From Deltaproteobacteria bacterium (GTDB lineage: Bacteria; Desulfobacterota; Desulfobacteria; Desulfobacterales; SURF-15), in assembly GCA_024644775.1 (NCBI GenBank), contig JAHEHB010000007.1, forward strand, positions 23,507-33,560: a DNA stretch of 10,054 bases, read 5' to 3'. The notes under the pieces are model-generated. The model ran no database searches. It was not told the DNA's origin and saw nothing but the letters and a program-made list of their open reading frames with translations. Positions 1-5,900 of this stretch are shown here, piece after piece (position 1 is the first letter of the stretch; each line of letters begins with the position of its first letter). A program made the position numbers and the translations under genes.

Positions 1-2
1 AA

Positions 3-287
3 AGCTTTTCGGCCATTATTGTGTTTCTTCCCATATTTTTCCCCATTGCAAAAAGCTTCGGTATCGATCCCATCCACTTCGGGATTATTGTCTGCGTCAA
101 TCTGGCCATCGGTTATATCACCCCGCCATACGGTGCAACACTTTTTGTGTCCTGCGGACTGTCGGGGAAAGGCATCCGGGAGACCACACCACATGTATTG
201 CCGATTATAGGGGTGATGTGCATTGTATTGATTATGGTTACTTACATGCCGCGCGTCTTTATGTGGATTCCGAACTTGATCGATTAG
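3..287 (+). CDS. TRAP transporter large permease, DctM type (3' end only)
   Basis: Only the last 94 codons are in the window; the reading frame is open from base 3 to a TAG at 285-287. The protein is very hydrophobic, with at least two membrane segments, and contains the stretch ITPPYGATLFVSCGLSG. A 'TPP-G-NLFV' pattern like this is typical near the C-terminus of DctM-family permeases, the large membrane subunit of tripartite ATP-independent periplasmic transporters. These import small carboxylates, including sugar acids, ectoine and amino-acid derivatives, using an ion gradient and a periplasmic binding protein. The small permease and binding protein would be expected upstream, outside the window. 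Family assignment is fairly firm. The substrate cannot be read from this fragment, but the neighbouring N-acyl-amino-acid deacylase-like and cyclodeaminase-like genes make an amino-acid derivative a reasonable guess. Confidence 0.85.
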   Translation, partial: SFSAIIVFLPIFFPIAKSFGIDPIHFGIIVCVNLAIGYITPPYGATLFVSCGLSGKGIRETTPHVLPIIGVMCIVLIMVTYMPRVFMWIPNLID

Positions 288-324
288 ATACTACGCTTCT
301 TCCAAGACTACGCTTCGAAGAAGT

Positions 325-351
325 GCCCCCTTCGGGGTAGCCGTTTTCTTT
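325..351 (+). terminator. possible terminator of the TRAP permease gene
   Basis: A short stem GCCCC (325-329) with GGGGT (334-338) closes a 4-base loop and is followed by a T-rich tail at 344-351 (TTTTCTTT). Just before it, CTTCTTC (296-302) and GAAGAAG (317-323) form another 7-bp inverted repeat, and ACTACGCTTC is repeated directly at 290-299 and 307-316. The stem is short and the tail is set back by five bases, so this is only a plausible rho-independent terminator. Confidence 0.4.
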
Positions 352-363
352 CAATGAGCGATA

Positions 364-459
364 CTCGAAACTCGATACTTGAAACTTGGGAAAGGTATTC
401 TTTCAATTTCAAATAGATCCAATCCGTTCTTATCCAGTTTCAAGTTTCAAATTTCCAGT
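364..459. repeat. imperfect inverted repeat of TTTCAAG/CTCGAAA units
   Basis: The left arm (364-389) and right arm (434-459) are near reverse complements, both built from degenerate heptads of the kind GTTTCAAGTTTC or GAAACTCGA. They are separated by about 44 bases. The region lies between two convergent genes, so it is non-coding on both strands. It may fold as a long hairpin in either transcript and act as a bidirectional terminator or dispersed intergenic repeat. Function is not shown by the sequence. Confidence 0.5.
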
Positions 460-480
460 TTCTGTTACGAAAAAACAGAA
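460..480. repeat. perfect 7-bp hairpin
   Basis: TTCTGTT (460-466) and AACAGAA (474-480) are exact reverse complements around a 7-base loop. There is no T-run on either side, so it does not look like a classical terminator. It lies downstream of the minus-strand cyclodeaminase-like gene and could protect the 3' end of that transcript. Confidence 0.4.
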
Positions 481-533
481 GGTCATTTAATAATCGACAA
501 AGTTTGGTCGGTTTTAAGGCACTAAACGCCTAT

Positions 534-1514
534 CTATATTTTCACCTCCATACCTCGCCCACGTTCCCGAGCCTTTTGGTAGAGCCATTTTGCTGCTGCT
601 GCATCCTGAATGGCGAGTCCCATTGACTTGTATAGCGTAATTTCCTGATCGTTGACCCTGCCTGGCTTTTTCCCAGAAGCGATTTCCCCAACTTCTGCGT
701 GAATAGGGTCTGAGGGAATCTCGCCTTCAGCAATGGGGGTTAAAATATCGCCCGATTCCAGCAAGGCGGCCTCTTTTGAGTCTACAACCAATTTGCTTTT
801 TTTTACTACTGTCGTGTCGAGTTCCCGAACATTAGGTGTTGCCGAGGCAATGGAATTAATGTGCATTCCCTCCCGAAGCCAGTCTCCGCGTAGAATCGGT
901 TCGGTAGTGGTTGTGCTGAGAACGACAATGTCTGCGGTTTTAACGGCATCTTCAACGGTTTTAGAGAGTAGGATCTTCAGAGAAAATCGATTTTCCATCT
1001 CTCGCTTGAACGATTCGGCATTGTCGATATGGCGGTCGTATGCGATGATATCTTTTATTGGGCGCACGTTTATCATACTCCACAAATGGGTTCTGGCTTG
1101 TCGTCCCGTTCCAATGATGGCAAGAGATTGGGCGTCTTTTTTTGCGAGGTAACGGGTCGCAACGCCGGAAACACCCGCAGTTCGTATCGCGGTTACAGAA
1201 CCCCCATCCATAATTGCCATCACCCGGCCACTCGGGGCATCGATCAGCAACACCGTGGCGTAAATGATGGGACGCCCTGCGTCCGGATTGTTTTTCCGTG
1301 ATGTAAGTACCTTGACGCTTAGGGCATCGTTTTTTTCAAGGTATCCGGGCATTATGTCAAGAAATCCGGAGTAGGGGGAGATCTGTACACGCGACCGCAT
1401 CGGTTGAACCGCTTTGCCCCGAGAGTATTCGATTTGCGCATTTTCAAGTACCGAAATCAACTCCTTTATATCTGCGAGGGCATAGATGTCCTGCTCTCCA
1501 AGTACCAGTGCCAT
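534..1514 (-). CDS. ornithine cyclodeaminase / mu-crystallin family protein
   Basis: This 326-residue protein has the usual length of the family. It carries a Rossmann dinucleotide-binding motif IIGTGRQA (residues 133-140) after the conserved stretch MDGGSVTAIRTAGVSG (102-117). R40, K68 and R111 fall where family members place residues that hold the substrate carboxylate and act in catalysis. Family members use NAD(P) to deaminate ornithine to proline, reduce cyclic ketimines, make or use alanine, or act in ectoine degradation (EutC). The sequence alone does not choose among these. The start is supported by a strong ribosome binding site, AAAGGAGG (about 1521-1528 on the minus strand), 6-7 bases before ATG. 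It is divergent from the deacylase-like gene and convergent with the TRAP permease gene, which points to a shared catabolic role for an amino acid or derivative. No truncation or frame damage is visible. Confidence 0.88.
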   Translation of the reverse strand: MALVLGEQDIYALADIKELISVLENAQIEYSRGKAVQPMRSRVQISPYSGFLDIMPGYLEKNDALSVKVLTSRKNNPDAGRPIIYATVLLIDAPSGRVMAIMDGGSVTAIRTAGVSGVATRYLAKKDAQSLAIIGTGRQARTHLWSMINVRPIKDIIAYDRHIDNAESFKREMENRFSLKILLSKTVEDAVKTADIVVLSTTTTEPILRGDWLREGMHINSIASATPNVRELDTTVVKKSKLVVDSKEAALLESGDILTPIAEGEIPSDPIHAEVGEIASGKKPGRVNDQEITLYKSMGLAIQDAAAAKWLYQKARERGRGMEVKI

Positions 1515-1531
1515 AAAATACCTCCTTTAAA

Positions 1532-1560
1532 TTGCAAAGAGAGTTTAGGTGCAGTATATC
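1532..1560 (+). promoter_or_regulatory. predicted sigma70-type promoter of the deacylase-like gene
   Basis: TTGCAA (1532-1537) and TATATC (1555-1560) are separated by exactly 17 bases. Transcription would start near 1567, about 40 bases before the ATG at 1607. It overlaps the opposing promoter, so both could hardly be occupied by polymerase at once. Confidence 0.45.
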
Positions 1561-1582
1561 AGATCCAAACTGAGCATTTCAA
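1553..1582 (-). promoter_or_regulatory. predicted sigma70-type promoter of the cyclodeaminase-like gene
   Basis: Read on the minus strand, TTGAAA (1577-1582) and TATACT (1553-1558) are separated by 18 bases. Transcription would start near 1546, about 30 bases before the ATG. Both boxes are close to consensus. The -10 box shares bases 1555-1558 with the opposing promoter at 1532-1560. Confidence 0.55.
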
Positions 1583-1606
1583 ATTTCAAAAAAGGGATCG
1601 CTTTTA

Positions 1607-3202
1607 ATGTTTGATGTATTAATTATCAACGGCATGGTGATCGATGGAACGGGAAACGATCGAGAACCGCTGGATATCGGCATCAAAGCTGGAAAAATCA
1701 CGGCCATCGGTCACTTGAAACATGCGAAAGCTGCAGATGTCATTGACGCAACGGGTCTTTACGTCGCTCCCGGGTTCATCGACTTGCACAGCCATTCGGA
1801 TTTCACCCTCTTATTGGATGGAAGGGGAGAGAGCTTTGTCCGGCAGGGTGTGACGACTGAGGTCATCGGCAACTGTGGGATGTCTTGTGCGCCTTTGCGG
1901 GCGCTTCATTACCTGAAACGAAACGTTTTTTGTTTCATGGATCCCTATGAAGCCAAATGGCTTCGTATGGCGGAATACATGCAGGAATTGGAGAATACAG
2001 GGTTAGGCATCAATGTTGCGCCTCTGGCAGGACATGCGGCTATTCGGAGCTTTGTGATGGGCTATGAGCGCCGCGATGCATCAGCGGCTGAAATTACAGA
2101 AATGGCCGGATTGCTTAGAGATAGCCTTGAAGCAGGTGTTTGGGGTTTTTCAACCGGGCTGGAATATTTTCCGGGAACGAGCGCGTCTAAGGAAGAGATA
2201 AACGCTTTGTGTCGAGTTATAAAACGGTACGACGGTATATACACCACCCATGTAAAGAACCGAGACGAGCATTATAAACAGGGGTTCGGAGAAGCCTTTG
2301 ACACAGCGGATCAGACCGGTGTCCGGCTGCAGATTTCCCATGCGGTTCCCAAGTATGGCGCCCCCGATGAAGCAAAAGACTGGTTTCTGGATCAGTTGGA
2401 TACTTATCAAAAAAGATTGAATATCGCTTGCGATGTAATTCCGTATGAATCGGGCCCCACATCCATGACTGCCATTTTGCCTGCAGACATCCTCAAACAT
2501 GATATCAGTGAAGTGATTCATTTTCTAAAAGATGAGAACGTGAGGGATCTGATCAAAAACCAGAAACAACCGTTTTGGCTGCTTATTCGGGACCGGTGTT
2601 GGGATAAATTATTTCTCTATCATTCGGAAAAATTTCGAGATTTGATCGGTAAAAATGCCGCACAAATTGCAGAAATTTTTCATACAACCCCTTTCGATGC
2701 CTTGCTGGATATTTTAATTGCGGAAGGGGAAAACATGTTTAGCGTGCTGATGATGGGAAAAATAAAACGATCAACGGATTTGATCGACATCATCTCACAC
2801 CCCCTCACCGGCGTTATATCAGACGGCTTATCCCTGTCAAAAAGCGGACCTTTGCGAGGACTCGTCTGGTCTCCCGGCTGTTTTGGCTGGGTTCCGAGAT
2901 ATGTGGAGAAGTTTATTGGAGACGAGAAACCCGTCAAACTTGAAGAAGGCATTGCAAAAATTACCGGCTTTGCCGCGCAAAGGGTGGGTTTTAAAGACAG
3001 GGGATTACTAAAGAAGGGCAACTGGGCGGATATCGTGGTTTTTGACTTGGAAAAATTCAAGGAGAAGGCATCTTTGTTTGACCCGGCGGTATATCCTGAG
3101 GGAGTTGAATATGTTTTGATCAATGGAAAATATTCAGTGGAAAACGGAAAATATTTAGGAGCAAAAAGTGGCAAACTGCTACGAAAGGGGATTTCAGATT
3201 AG
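1607..3202 (+). CDS. N-acyl-D-amino-acid deacylase (D-aminoacylase) family amidohydrolase
   Basis: The 531-residue protein belongs to the amidohydrolase superfamily and begins with a short beta domain (DVLIINGMVIDGTG) that is completed at the C-terminus (NWADIVVFD, 472-480). Metal and catalytic positions of D-aminoacylases are all visible: HSHSD with H61 and H63, GNCG with C90, H215 in THVKN, H245 in ISHAV, and D406 in ISDG. The 30-residue spacing of H215 and H245 equals that of the characterised Alcaligenes enzyme. Such enzymes remove the acyl group from N-acyl-D-amino acids in the cytoplasm; relatives include D-glutamate and D-aspartate deacylases and some dihydroorotase-like hydrolases. 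The acceptor side chain cannot be predicted here. A weak ribosome site, AAAAAAGGGATCG, precedes the ATG. It is divergent from the cyclodeaminase-like gene. The frame is intact and length is slightly above the typical 480-500 residues. Confidence 0.88.
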   Translation: MFDVLIINGMVIDGTGNDREPLDIGIKAGKITAIGHLKHAKAADVIDATGLYVAPGFIDLHSHSDFTLLLDGRGESFVRQGVTTEVIGNCGMSCAPLRALHYLKRNVFCFMDPYEAKWLRMAEYMQELENTGLGINVAPLAGHAAIRSFVMGYERRDASAAEITEMAGLLRDSLEAGVWGFSTGLEYFPGTSASKEEINALCRVIKRYDGIYTTHVKNRDEHYKQGFGEAFDTADQTGVRLQISHAVPKYGAPDEAKDWFLDQLDTYQKRLNIACDVIPYESGPTSMTAILPADILKHDISEVIHFLKDENVRDLIKNQKQPFWLLIRDRCWDKLFLYHSEKFRDLIGKNAAQIAEIFHTTPFDALLDILIAEGENMFSVLMMGKIKRSTDLIDIISHPLTGVISDGLSLSKSGPLRGLVWSPGCFGWVPRYVEKFIGDEKPVKLEEGIAKITGFAAQRVGFKDRGLLKKGNWADIVVFDLEKFKEKASLFDPAVYPEGVEYVLINGKYSVENGKYLGAKSGKLLRKGISD

Positions 3203-3241
3203 GTAGTGTCGGCCCGCTTGTCCTGATGAAAGAATTAATTG

Positions 3242-3420
3242 GGCGTGTTTGATCCTGCCGAGACGGAACGCTTTCCCTCGCTCAAAGCCCGTGGTATTCG
3301 ACTTGAACCTGAACAATATTCCTCATCAACCTCGTGACGGAGATTGAGGATGGTATAAAAATTGAAACCCGGCCATTTGCACCAGAAACTAGCCCACGCC
3401 CCGTCGCGCCCGCGGACTAG
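3242..3420 (+). pseudogene. possible decayed reading frame, unrecognised
   Basis: The 302-base gap between the deacylase and RRM genes has no intact gene. Two short open stretches in different frames look as if they once joined. The first (3242 to TGA 3335-3337) reads FDPAETERFPSLKARGIRLE and on to EPEQY. The second, open after 3312 to TAG 3418-3420, reads INLVTEIEDGIKIETRPFAP and on to a proline-rich end. A single frame change near 3313-3321 would fuse them into about 58 residues that look protein-like. I do not recognise a family and see no start or ribosome site, so this may be the 3' remnant of a lost gene or chance. The rest of the gap (3203-3241 and 3421-3504) shows nothing further; 3465-3495 is AT-rich. 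Confidence 0.25.
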
Positions 3421-3504
3421 ACGATGAATCCAATAACACCTTAATCTCCACGGGTGACATCGATCGATATTTCAGTTTGTTTTTACAATATATTGAGTAT
3501 GGGG

Positions 3505-3786
3505 TTAATATCTGTTTCGATTGAATGAGCGCTTGGGACGTTTGCCACCTGGATTTGCCTGATTAACTTTAATGTTTCGCCCGTCAATCATCTTTCCGTT
3601 TAAAGTTTTTATTGCTTGGTCTGCTTCCGAATTATCTGGCATTTCTACAAATCCAAATCCTTTGGATCTTCCGCTAAATTTATCCATTATGACTTTAGCG
3701 GTCTCAACTTGACCAAAATCCTCAAACATTGATTTCAGCCGATCCTCTGTAACGTCATAAGATAGATTGCCAACGTAAATATTCAT
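3505..3786 (-). CDS. RNA-binding protein with one RRM domain
   Basis: The 93-residue protein is a single RNA recognition motif with a short basic tail. RNP2 is IYVGNL (residues 3-8) and RNP1 is KGFGFVEM (42-49), with the aromatic residues Y4, F44 and F46 that stack on RNA bases. The tail (80-93) is rich in Arg, Lys and Asn (GGKRPKRSFNRNRY). Stand-alone RRM proteins like this occur in cyanobacteria and many proteobacteria and are often linked with cold response or RNA chaperoning. ATG is preceded by GAGAAAGGA on the minus strand. It lies beside two cold-shock protein genes, which supports a role in RNA handling at low temperature, though this is inference. It is transcribed in the same direction as the cold-shock gene at 4022-4222, but a good terminator lies between them, so it probably has its own promoter in 3787-3960. 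Confidence 0.93.
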   Translation of the reverse strand: MNIYVGNLSYDVTEDRLKSMFEDFGQVETAKVIMDKFSGRSKGFGFVEMPDNSEADQAIKTLNGKMIDGRNIKVNQANPGGKRPKRSFNRNRY

Positions 3787-3963
3787 AACGAATCCTTTCT
3801 CTTTTGAAACAGGCTCTTTTTAAATCGCCAATTAGGTCTTGCCAATTTGTCACGCTTTTGGCTGTTATTATCGATAAGCACTAAAACAAACGAATCTTGG
3901 ACCGGATTTTTAAAGTTTAAGATCTGATGATAACGAATCGGGTGGGTATAGAATCAACCGACG
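3787..3963 (-). other. leader and promoter region of the RRM gene with three AACGAATC copies
   Basis: No gene is seen here. The octamer AACGAATC occurs three times on the plus strand (3787-3794, 3889-3896, 3932-3939); the first overlaps the ribosome site and start of the RRM gene, and two copies extend to ATAACGAATC. ATTGGC occurs twice in the presumed leader on the minus strand. A promoter TTCGTT-18-TAATAA can be proposed on the minus strand upstream, but it is weak. Confidence 0.35.
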
Positions 3964-3964
3964 C

Positions 3965-4003
3965 AAAAAGGCATCCCCTATCTATAAAAAGGAATGCCCT
4001 TTC
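3965..4003 (-). terminator. rho-independent terminator of the cold-shock gene
   Basis: On the minus strand, downstream of the csp stop codon, GGCATTCC pairs with GGGATGCC (8 bp, one G-T wobble) around a 13-base loop, flanked by AAA on the left and a TTTTT run ending near 3965 on the right. Its place, 18 bases after the stop codon, fits termination of the short csp transcript. Confidence 0.75.
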
Positions 4004-4021
4004 TTATTCGGAATCATAAAC

Positions 4022-4222
4022 CTAAACTACAGTGACATTTACAGCGGCAGGACCTTTTTGTCCTTGCTCTATGTCAAAGGTGACCTGGTCGCCTTCATTG
4101 AGGGATTTAAAACCGGCTGAGTTGATTCCTGAATGATGAACAAATACATCCGGTCCGTCTTCTTGCTCAATGAATCCGAACCCTTTGCGGTCGTTAAACC
4201 ACTTAACCGTTCCATTGGTCAT
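4022..4222 (-). CDS. cold-shock protein, CspA family
   Basis: The 66-residue protein is a complete cold-shock domain, a five-stranded barrel that binds single-stranded RNA and DNA and melts secondary structure. KWF (7-9), RNP1 KGFGFIEQ (13-20) and RNP2 VFVHHS (26-31) are canonical, and the family's usual length is 65-75 residues. The ATG is preceded by a strong ribosome site, AGAAAGGAGG (4231-4240 on the minus strand). That site lies within a perfect inverted repeat in the leader. A promoter about 120 bases upstream and a terminator just downstream indicate a single-gene transcript. Whether it is cold-induced or constitutive cannot be told from the protein, but the long structured leader resembles those of cold-regulated csp genes. 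Confidence 0.95.
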   Translation of the reverse strand: MTNGTVKWFNDRKGFGFIEQEDGPDVFVHHSGINSAGFKSLNEGDQVTFDIEQGQKGPAAVNVTVV

Positions 4223-4343
4223 GATAACATCCTCCTTTCTTAAAAATTCTCAAAGTCTCAAACTGGAGGATGTTTTATTAACAAATGGAATATTCCTACA
4301 GAACGAAACCGCCCCGCCAATCGAAGGCACGGCTTTATTGATT
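4223..4343 (-). promoter_or_regulatory. structured csp leader with a hairpin burying the ribosome site
   Basis: Read on the minus strand, the predicted mRNA leader of about 120 nt has two hairpins. The upstream one (4311-4333) is an 8-pair stem, with one wobble and one mismatch, around the 7-base loop TTCGATT. The downstream one is an exact 10-bp pairing of AACATCCTCC (4274-4265) with GGAGGATGTT (4235-4226). The second arm contains the Shine-Dalgarno GGAGG and ends three bases before ATG; the loop is 29 bases and carries a tandem TTTGAGA. In this fold the gene would be poorly translated, and opening it would switch translation on. E. coli cspA is known to use a temperature-responsive leader; similarity here is in layout, not in sequence. 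Confidence 0.6.
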
Positions 4344-4349
4344 GTACGA

Positions 4350-4378
4350 AACATAACCTTTCTTTAGTATGAAATCAA
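4350..4378 (-). promoter_or_regulatory. predicted promoter of the csp gene at 4022-4222
   Basis: On the minus strand TTGATT (4373-4378) and TATGTT (4350-4355) are separated by 17 bases. Predicted start of transcription is near 4343, giving the leader length used above. Confidence 0.5.
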
Positions 4379-4736
4379 GCGAATTGTTGTTTTTTTTACT
4401 GAATACTCAAATTAAACATAACGATTTGAATTAATAGAGATAAACGGTTTAACTATCATAAAGGACGCCGAATACCAATTACCTGTTGCAAATAATATAG
4501 ATCTTTGTTACAAATACATAAATATTGAGGTTAACCACATAAAGATGCCTCGCAGAATCTTTTTCGCTTTCGTGACTTCCTCTCCACCATTGCCTTACAC
4601 CTACACGTAATCCGAAAAATTCTCTGCATTGTATCGTAATGGAGATGCTATTTCCGACTCTTAATATCTGCGTAAAGAATTAGTAATGAGATTTTCGTAT
4701 GCGCCCATAAAAAGATGAACTAAAGAGGCTTTAATT
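4379..4736. other. AT-rich intergenic region upstream of the second cold-shock gene
   Basis: No gene is evident on either strand. A possible plus-strand promoter is TTGCAA (4486-4491), 17 bases, TACAAA (4509-4514). This would give the downstream cold-shock gene a leader of over 200 nt. Within it AAAGATGCCTC (4541-4551) could pair, with a two-base bulge, to GAGGCTTT (4725-4732), which includes the ribosome site. The promoter and the long-range pairing are both speculative. Confidence 0.3.
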
Positions 4737-4943
4737 ATGATCGAGGGTCGTATCAAATGGTACAATGAGAAAAAAGGTTATGGATTTATCGAAACAGATG
4801 AGCACGGCGATATTTTTTTTCATAATTCTAGTATAGAAAATCATGGTTTTTTTGGTCTTCAAAAATCAGATCGTGTATCTTTTGAAATAATAGATACGAG
4901 AAGAGGTAAGCAGGCCGGTAGAGTCAAATCGATCGAGAATTAA
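4737..4943 (+). CDS. divergent cold-shock domain protein
   Basis: The 68-residue protein is a cold-shock domain with KWY (7-9), RNP1 KGYGFIET (13-20) and RNP2 IFFHNS (26-31). These keep the stacking aromatics but differ from the canonical KGFGFI and VFVHHS of its neighbour on the opposite strand. The C-terminal half is more basic (TRRGKQAGRVK). AAAGAGG (4722-4728) precedes the ATG by eight bases. It is divergent from the first csp gene across more than 500 bases and is followed by a PilZ-domain gene. The two csp proteins are clearly not recent duplicates. It may bind different RNA targets or be expressed under other conditions; this is inference. Confidence 0.92.
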   Translation: MIEGRIKWYNEKKGYGFIETDEHGDIFFHNSSIENHGFFGLQKSDRVSFEIIDTRRGKQAGRVKSIEN

Positions 4944-4973
4944 AGCTCAGCATCGTCTTAATTTATCGTCGGC

Positions 4974-5006
4974 CCTATTATTTGATAGGTATCTTTCAAC
5001 CTTTTT
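4974..5006 (+). terminator. weak terminator candidate after the second csp gene
   Basis: CCTAT (4974-4978) pairs with ATAGG (4985-4989) around a 6-base loop, and a TTTTTT run lies at about 5000-5006. The stem is short and AT-rich and the T-run is separated by 11 bases. Confidence 0.3.
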
Positions 5007-5042
5007 TATATAGTGTTTATTTTTAGTAATCATAATACCAAA

Positions 5043-5100
5043 CATCATTTAAGAGATGATGACAATGATATCTTGACAATAAATGAATTTGCTATATGAG
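5043..5100 (+). promoter_or_regulatory. predicted promoter of the PilZ gene with an upstream inverted repeat
   Basis: A consensus -35 box TTGACA (5073-5078) is followed after 16 bases by TATGAG (5095-5100); TATATG at 5093 is an alternative with short spacing. Just upstream, CATCAT (5043-5048) and ATGATG (5056-5061) form an exact inverted repeat that could be an operator. The rest of the gap between 4944 and the PilZ start at 5250 shows no gene. Confidence 0.45.
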
Positions 5101-5249
5101 ATGGAGTACTAAGAAATAAAGTAGTCAATCTATCGAACGCGTATTTGATGACCAAGAACTATTACGGCGTTAAATGATTGATCCAATCAGGCGATTGGCA
5201 GACACAAGCTCCCCAAAGGCTTTCTTTACATTCGAAAGAGGAGGTTTTA

Positions 5250-5600
5250 TTGGAAAATACATTCGAAAGGAGAAAGGCCAAACGAATTGAAAAAAGGAGA
5301 GATGTTGTTATCGCGCATGAAAATTCAGATAACTTTTATAACGCTGAACTGATTGATCACAGTCCAGATGGTGTTTGCTTTCAATCGACACATCTTTTCC
5401 AAACCGGTACTAGAATTTATTTAATGACAAAGAATAAACCGATAGACGACCTTAATGATAGATTTACAGAAGCATACTTTGCGGATATCATATGGTGCAG
5501 GGAGTTAGAGGGTCAGTATCGTGTCGGCGCTTCGATTGCTCGGTCCGAACTGGTAGACTATTCTATCTACAACAGAATTTCGAATGTTGAGGAACATTAA
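5250..5600 (+). CDS. PilZ-domain protein, probable c-di-GMP receptor
   Basis: Starting at TTG 5250, the product is 116 residues. I chose this start because AGAGGAGG (5237-5244) lies five bases before the TTG. The in-frame ATG at 5178 would add 24 residues that are unlike the domain and has no good ribosome site. Both PilZ signature elements are present: RKAKR (residues 8-12, pattern RxxxR) and DHSPDG (36-41, pattern D/N-x-S-x-x-G), which in characterised proteins wrap around the cyclic di-GMP dimer. No other domain is present, so it is a stand-alone PilZ, which usually passes the second-messenger signal to a partner protein for motility, surface polysaccharide or other outputs. The partner is unknown. 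The gene that follows after 45 bases may be in the same transcript. Confidence 0.82.
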   Translation: MENTFERRKAKRIEKRRDVVIAHENSDNFYNAELIDHSPDGVCFQSTHLFQTGTRIYLMTKNKPIDDLNDRFTEAYFADIIWCRELEGQYRVGASIARSELVDYSIYNRISNVEEH

Positions 5601-5645
5601 ATTTGTTATAACCGAAAGGACTCATGATTTAGTGAGAGGTACGGT

Positions 5646-5900
5646 ATGTATTATGAAGGGTTGTTTCAGCCTCAAAATCTGGAGGCATATGTTGATGAAG
5701 CACAAACGCTAATTGGCAGGAAGGTCCCCCTGCAAGGTGGTTTTGTTTCAAAAGACGGTCCCCATAAAGGGCAGCAATGTTTTTACGTAGCAAATTCTAA
5801 AATGGGTTTGATCCCCTATGGCGATTTAAAAGAAATTAAGTCCATCGGGCTGAGGCGGTGGCAGGAAATCAATCGGGAATTAGGTTTGGTGGAAGTTTAA
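5646..5900 (+). CDS. small protein of unknown function
   Basis: The 84-residue product has no signal peptide or membrane segment and I do not recognise its family. It is a mixed-composition soluble protein: an acidic helix-like N-terminal part (QNLEAYVDEAQTLIGRK), a glycine-rich middle with VSKDGPHKGQQCFYV, and a C-terminal helix-like part (RRWQEINRELGL). The middle, with alternating hydrophobic residues and the turn KMGLIPYGDL, resembles a small beta fold that might bind a ligand or nucleic acid, but that is only an impression. The ATG has GAGAGG (5633-5638) seven bases upstream. It follows the PilZ gene by 45 bases on the same strand with no terminator seen between, so the two are probably cotranscribed and might work together. 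Confidence 0.7.
   Translation: MYYEGLFQPQNLEAYVDEAQTLIGRKVPLQGGFVSKDGPHKGQQCFYVANSKMGLIPYGDLKEIKSIGLRRWQEINRELGLVEV

Noticed and set aside
364..459. CRISPR-like repeats
   Set aside because: Only two degenerate arms in opposite orientation, no regular spacers and no cas genes.
733..1152. 139-codon plus-strand frame within the cyclodeaminase-like gene
   Set aside because: Opposite strand to a clear gene, Ser/Arg-rich translation, no ribosome site.
2680..3174. 164-codon open frame antisense to the deacylase gene
   Set aside because: Overlaps a gene with all catalytic residues visible; its translation is low-complexity and unlike a known family.
3203..3504. Insertion-sequence remnant
   Set aside because: No terminal inverted repeats, target duplication or recognisable transposase residues; only an unidentified possible reading-frame remnant.
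5178..5249. Upstream ATG start for the PilZ protein
   Set aside because: No ribosome site near 5178 and the extra residues do not resemble the domain; AGAGGAGG before TTG 5250 is far better.
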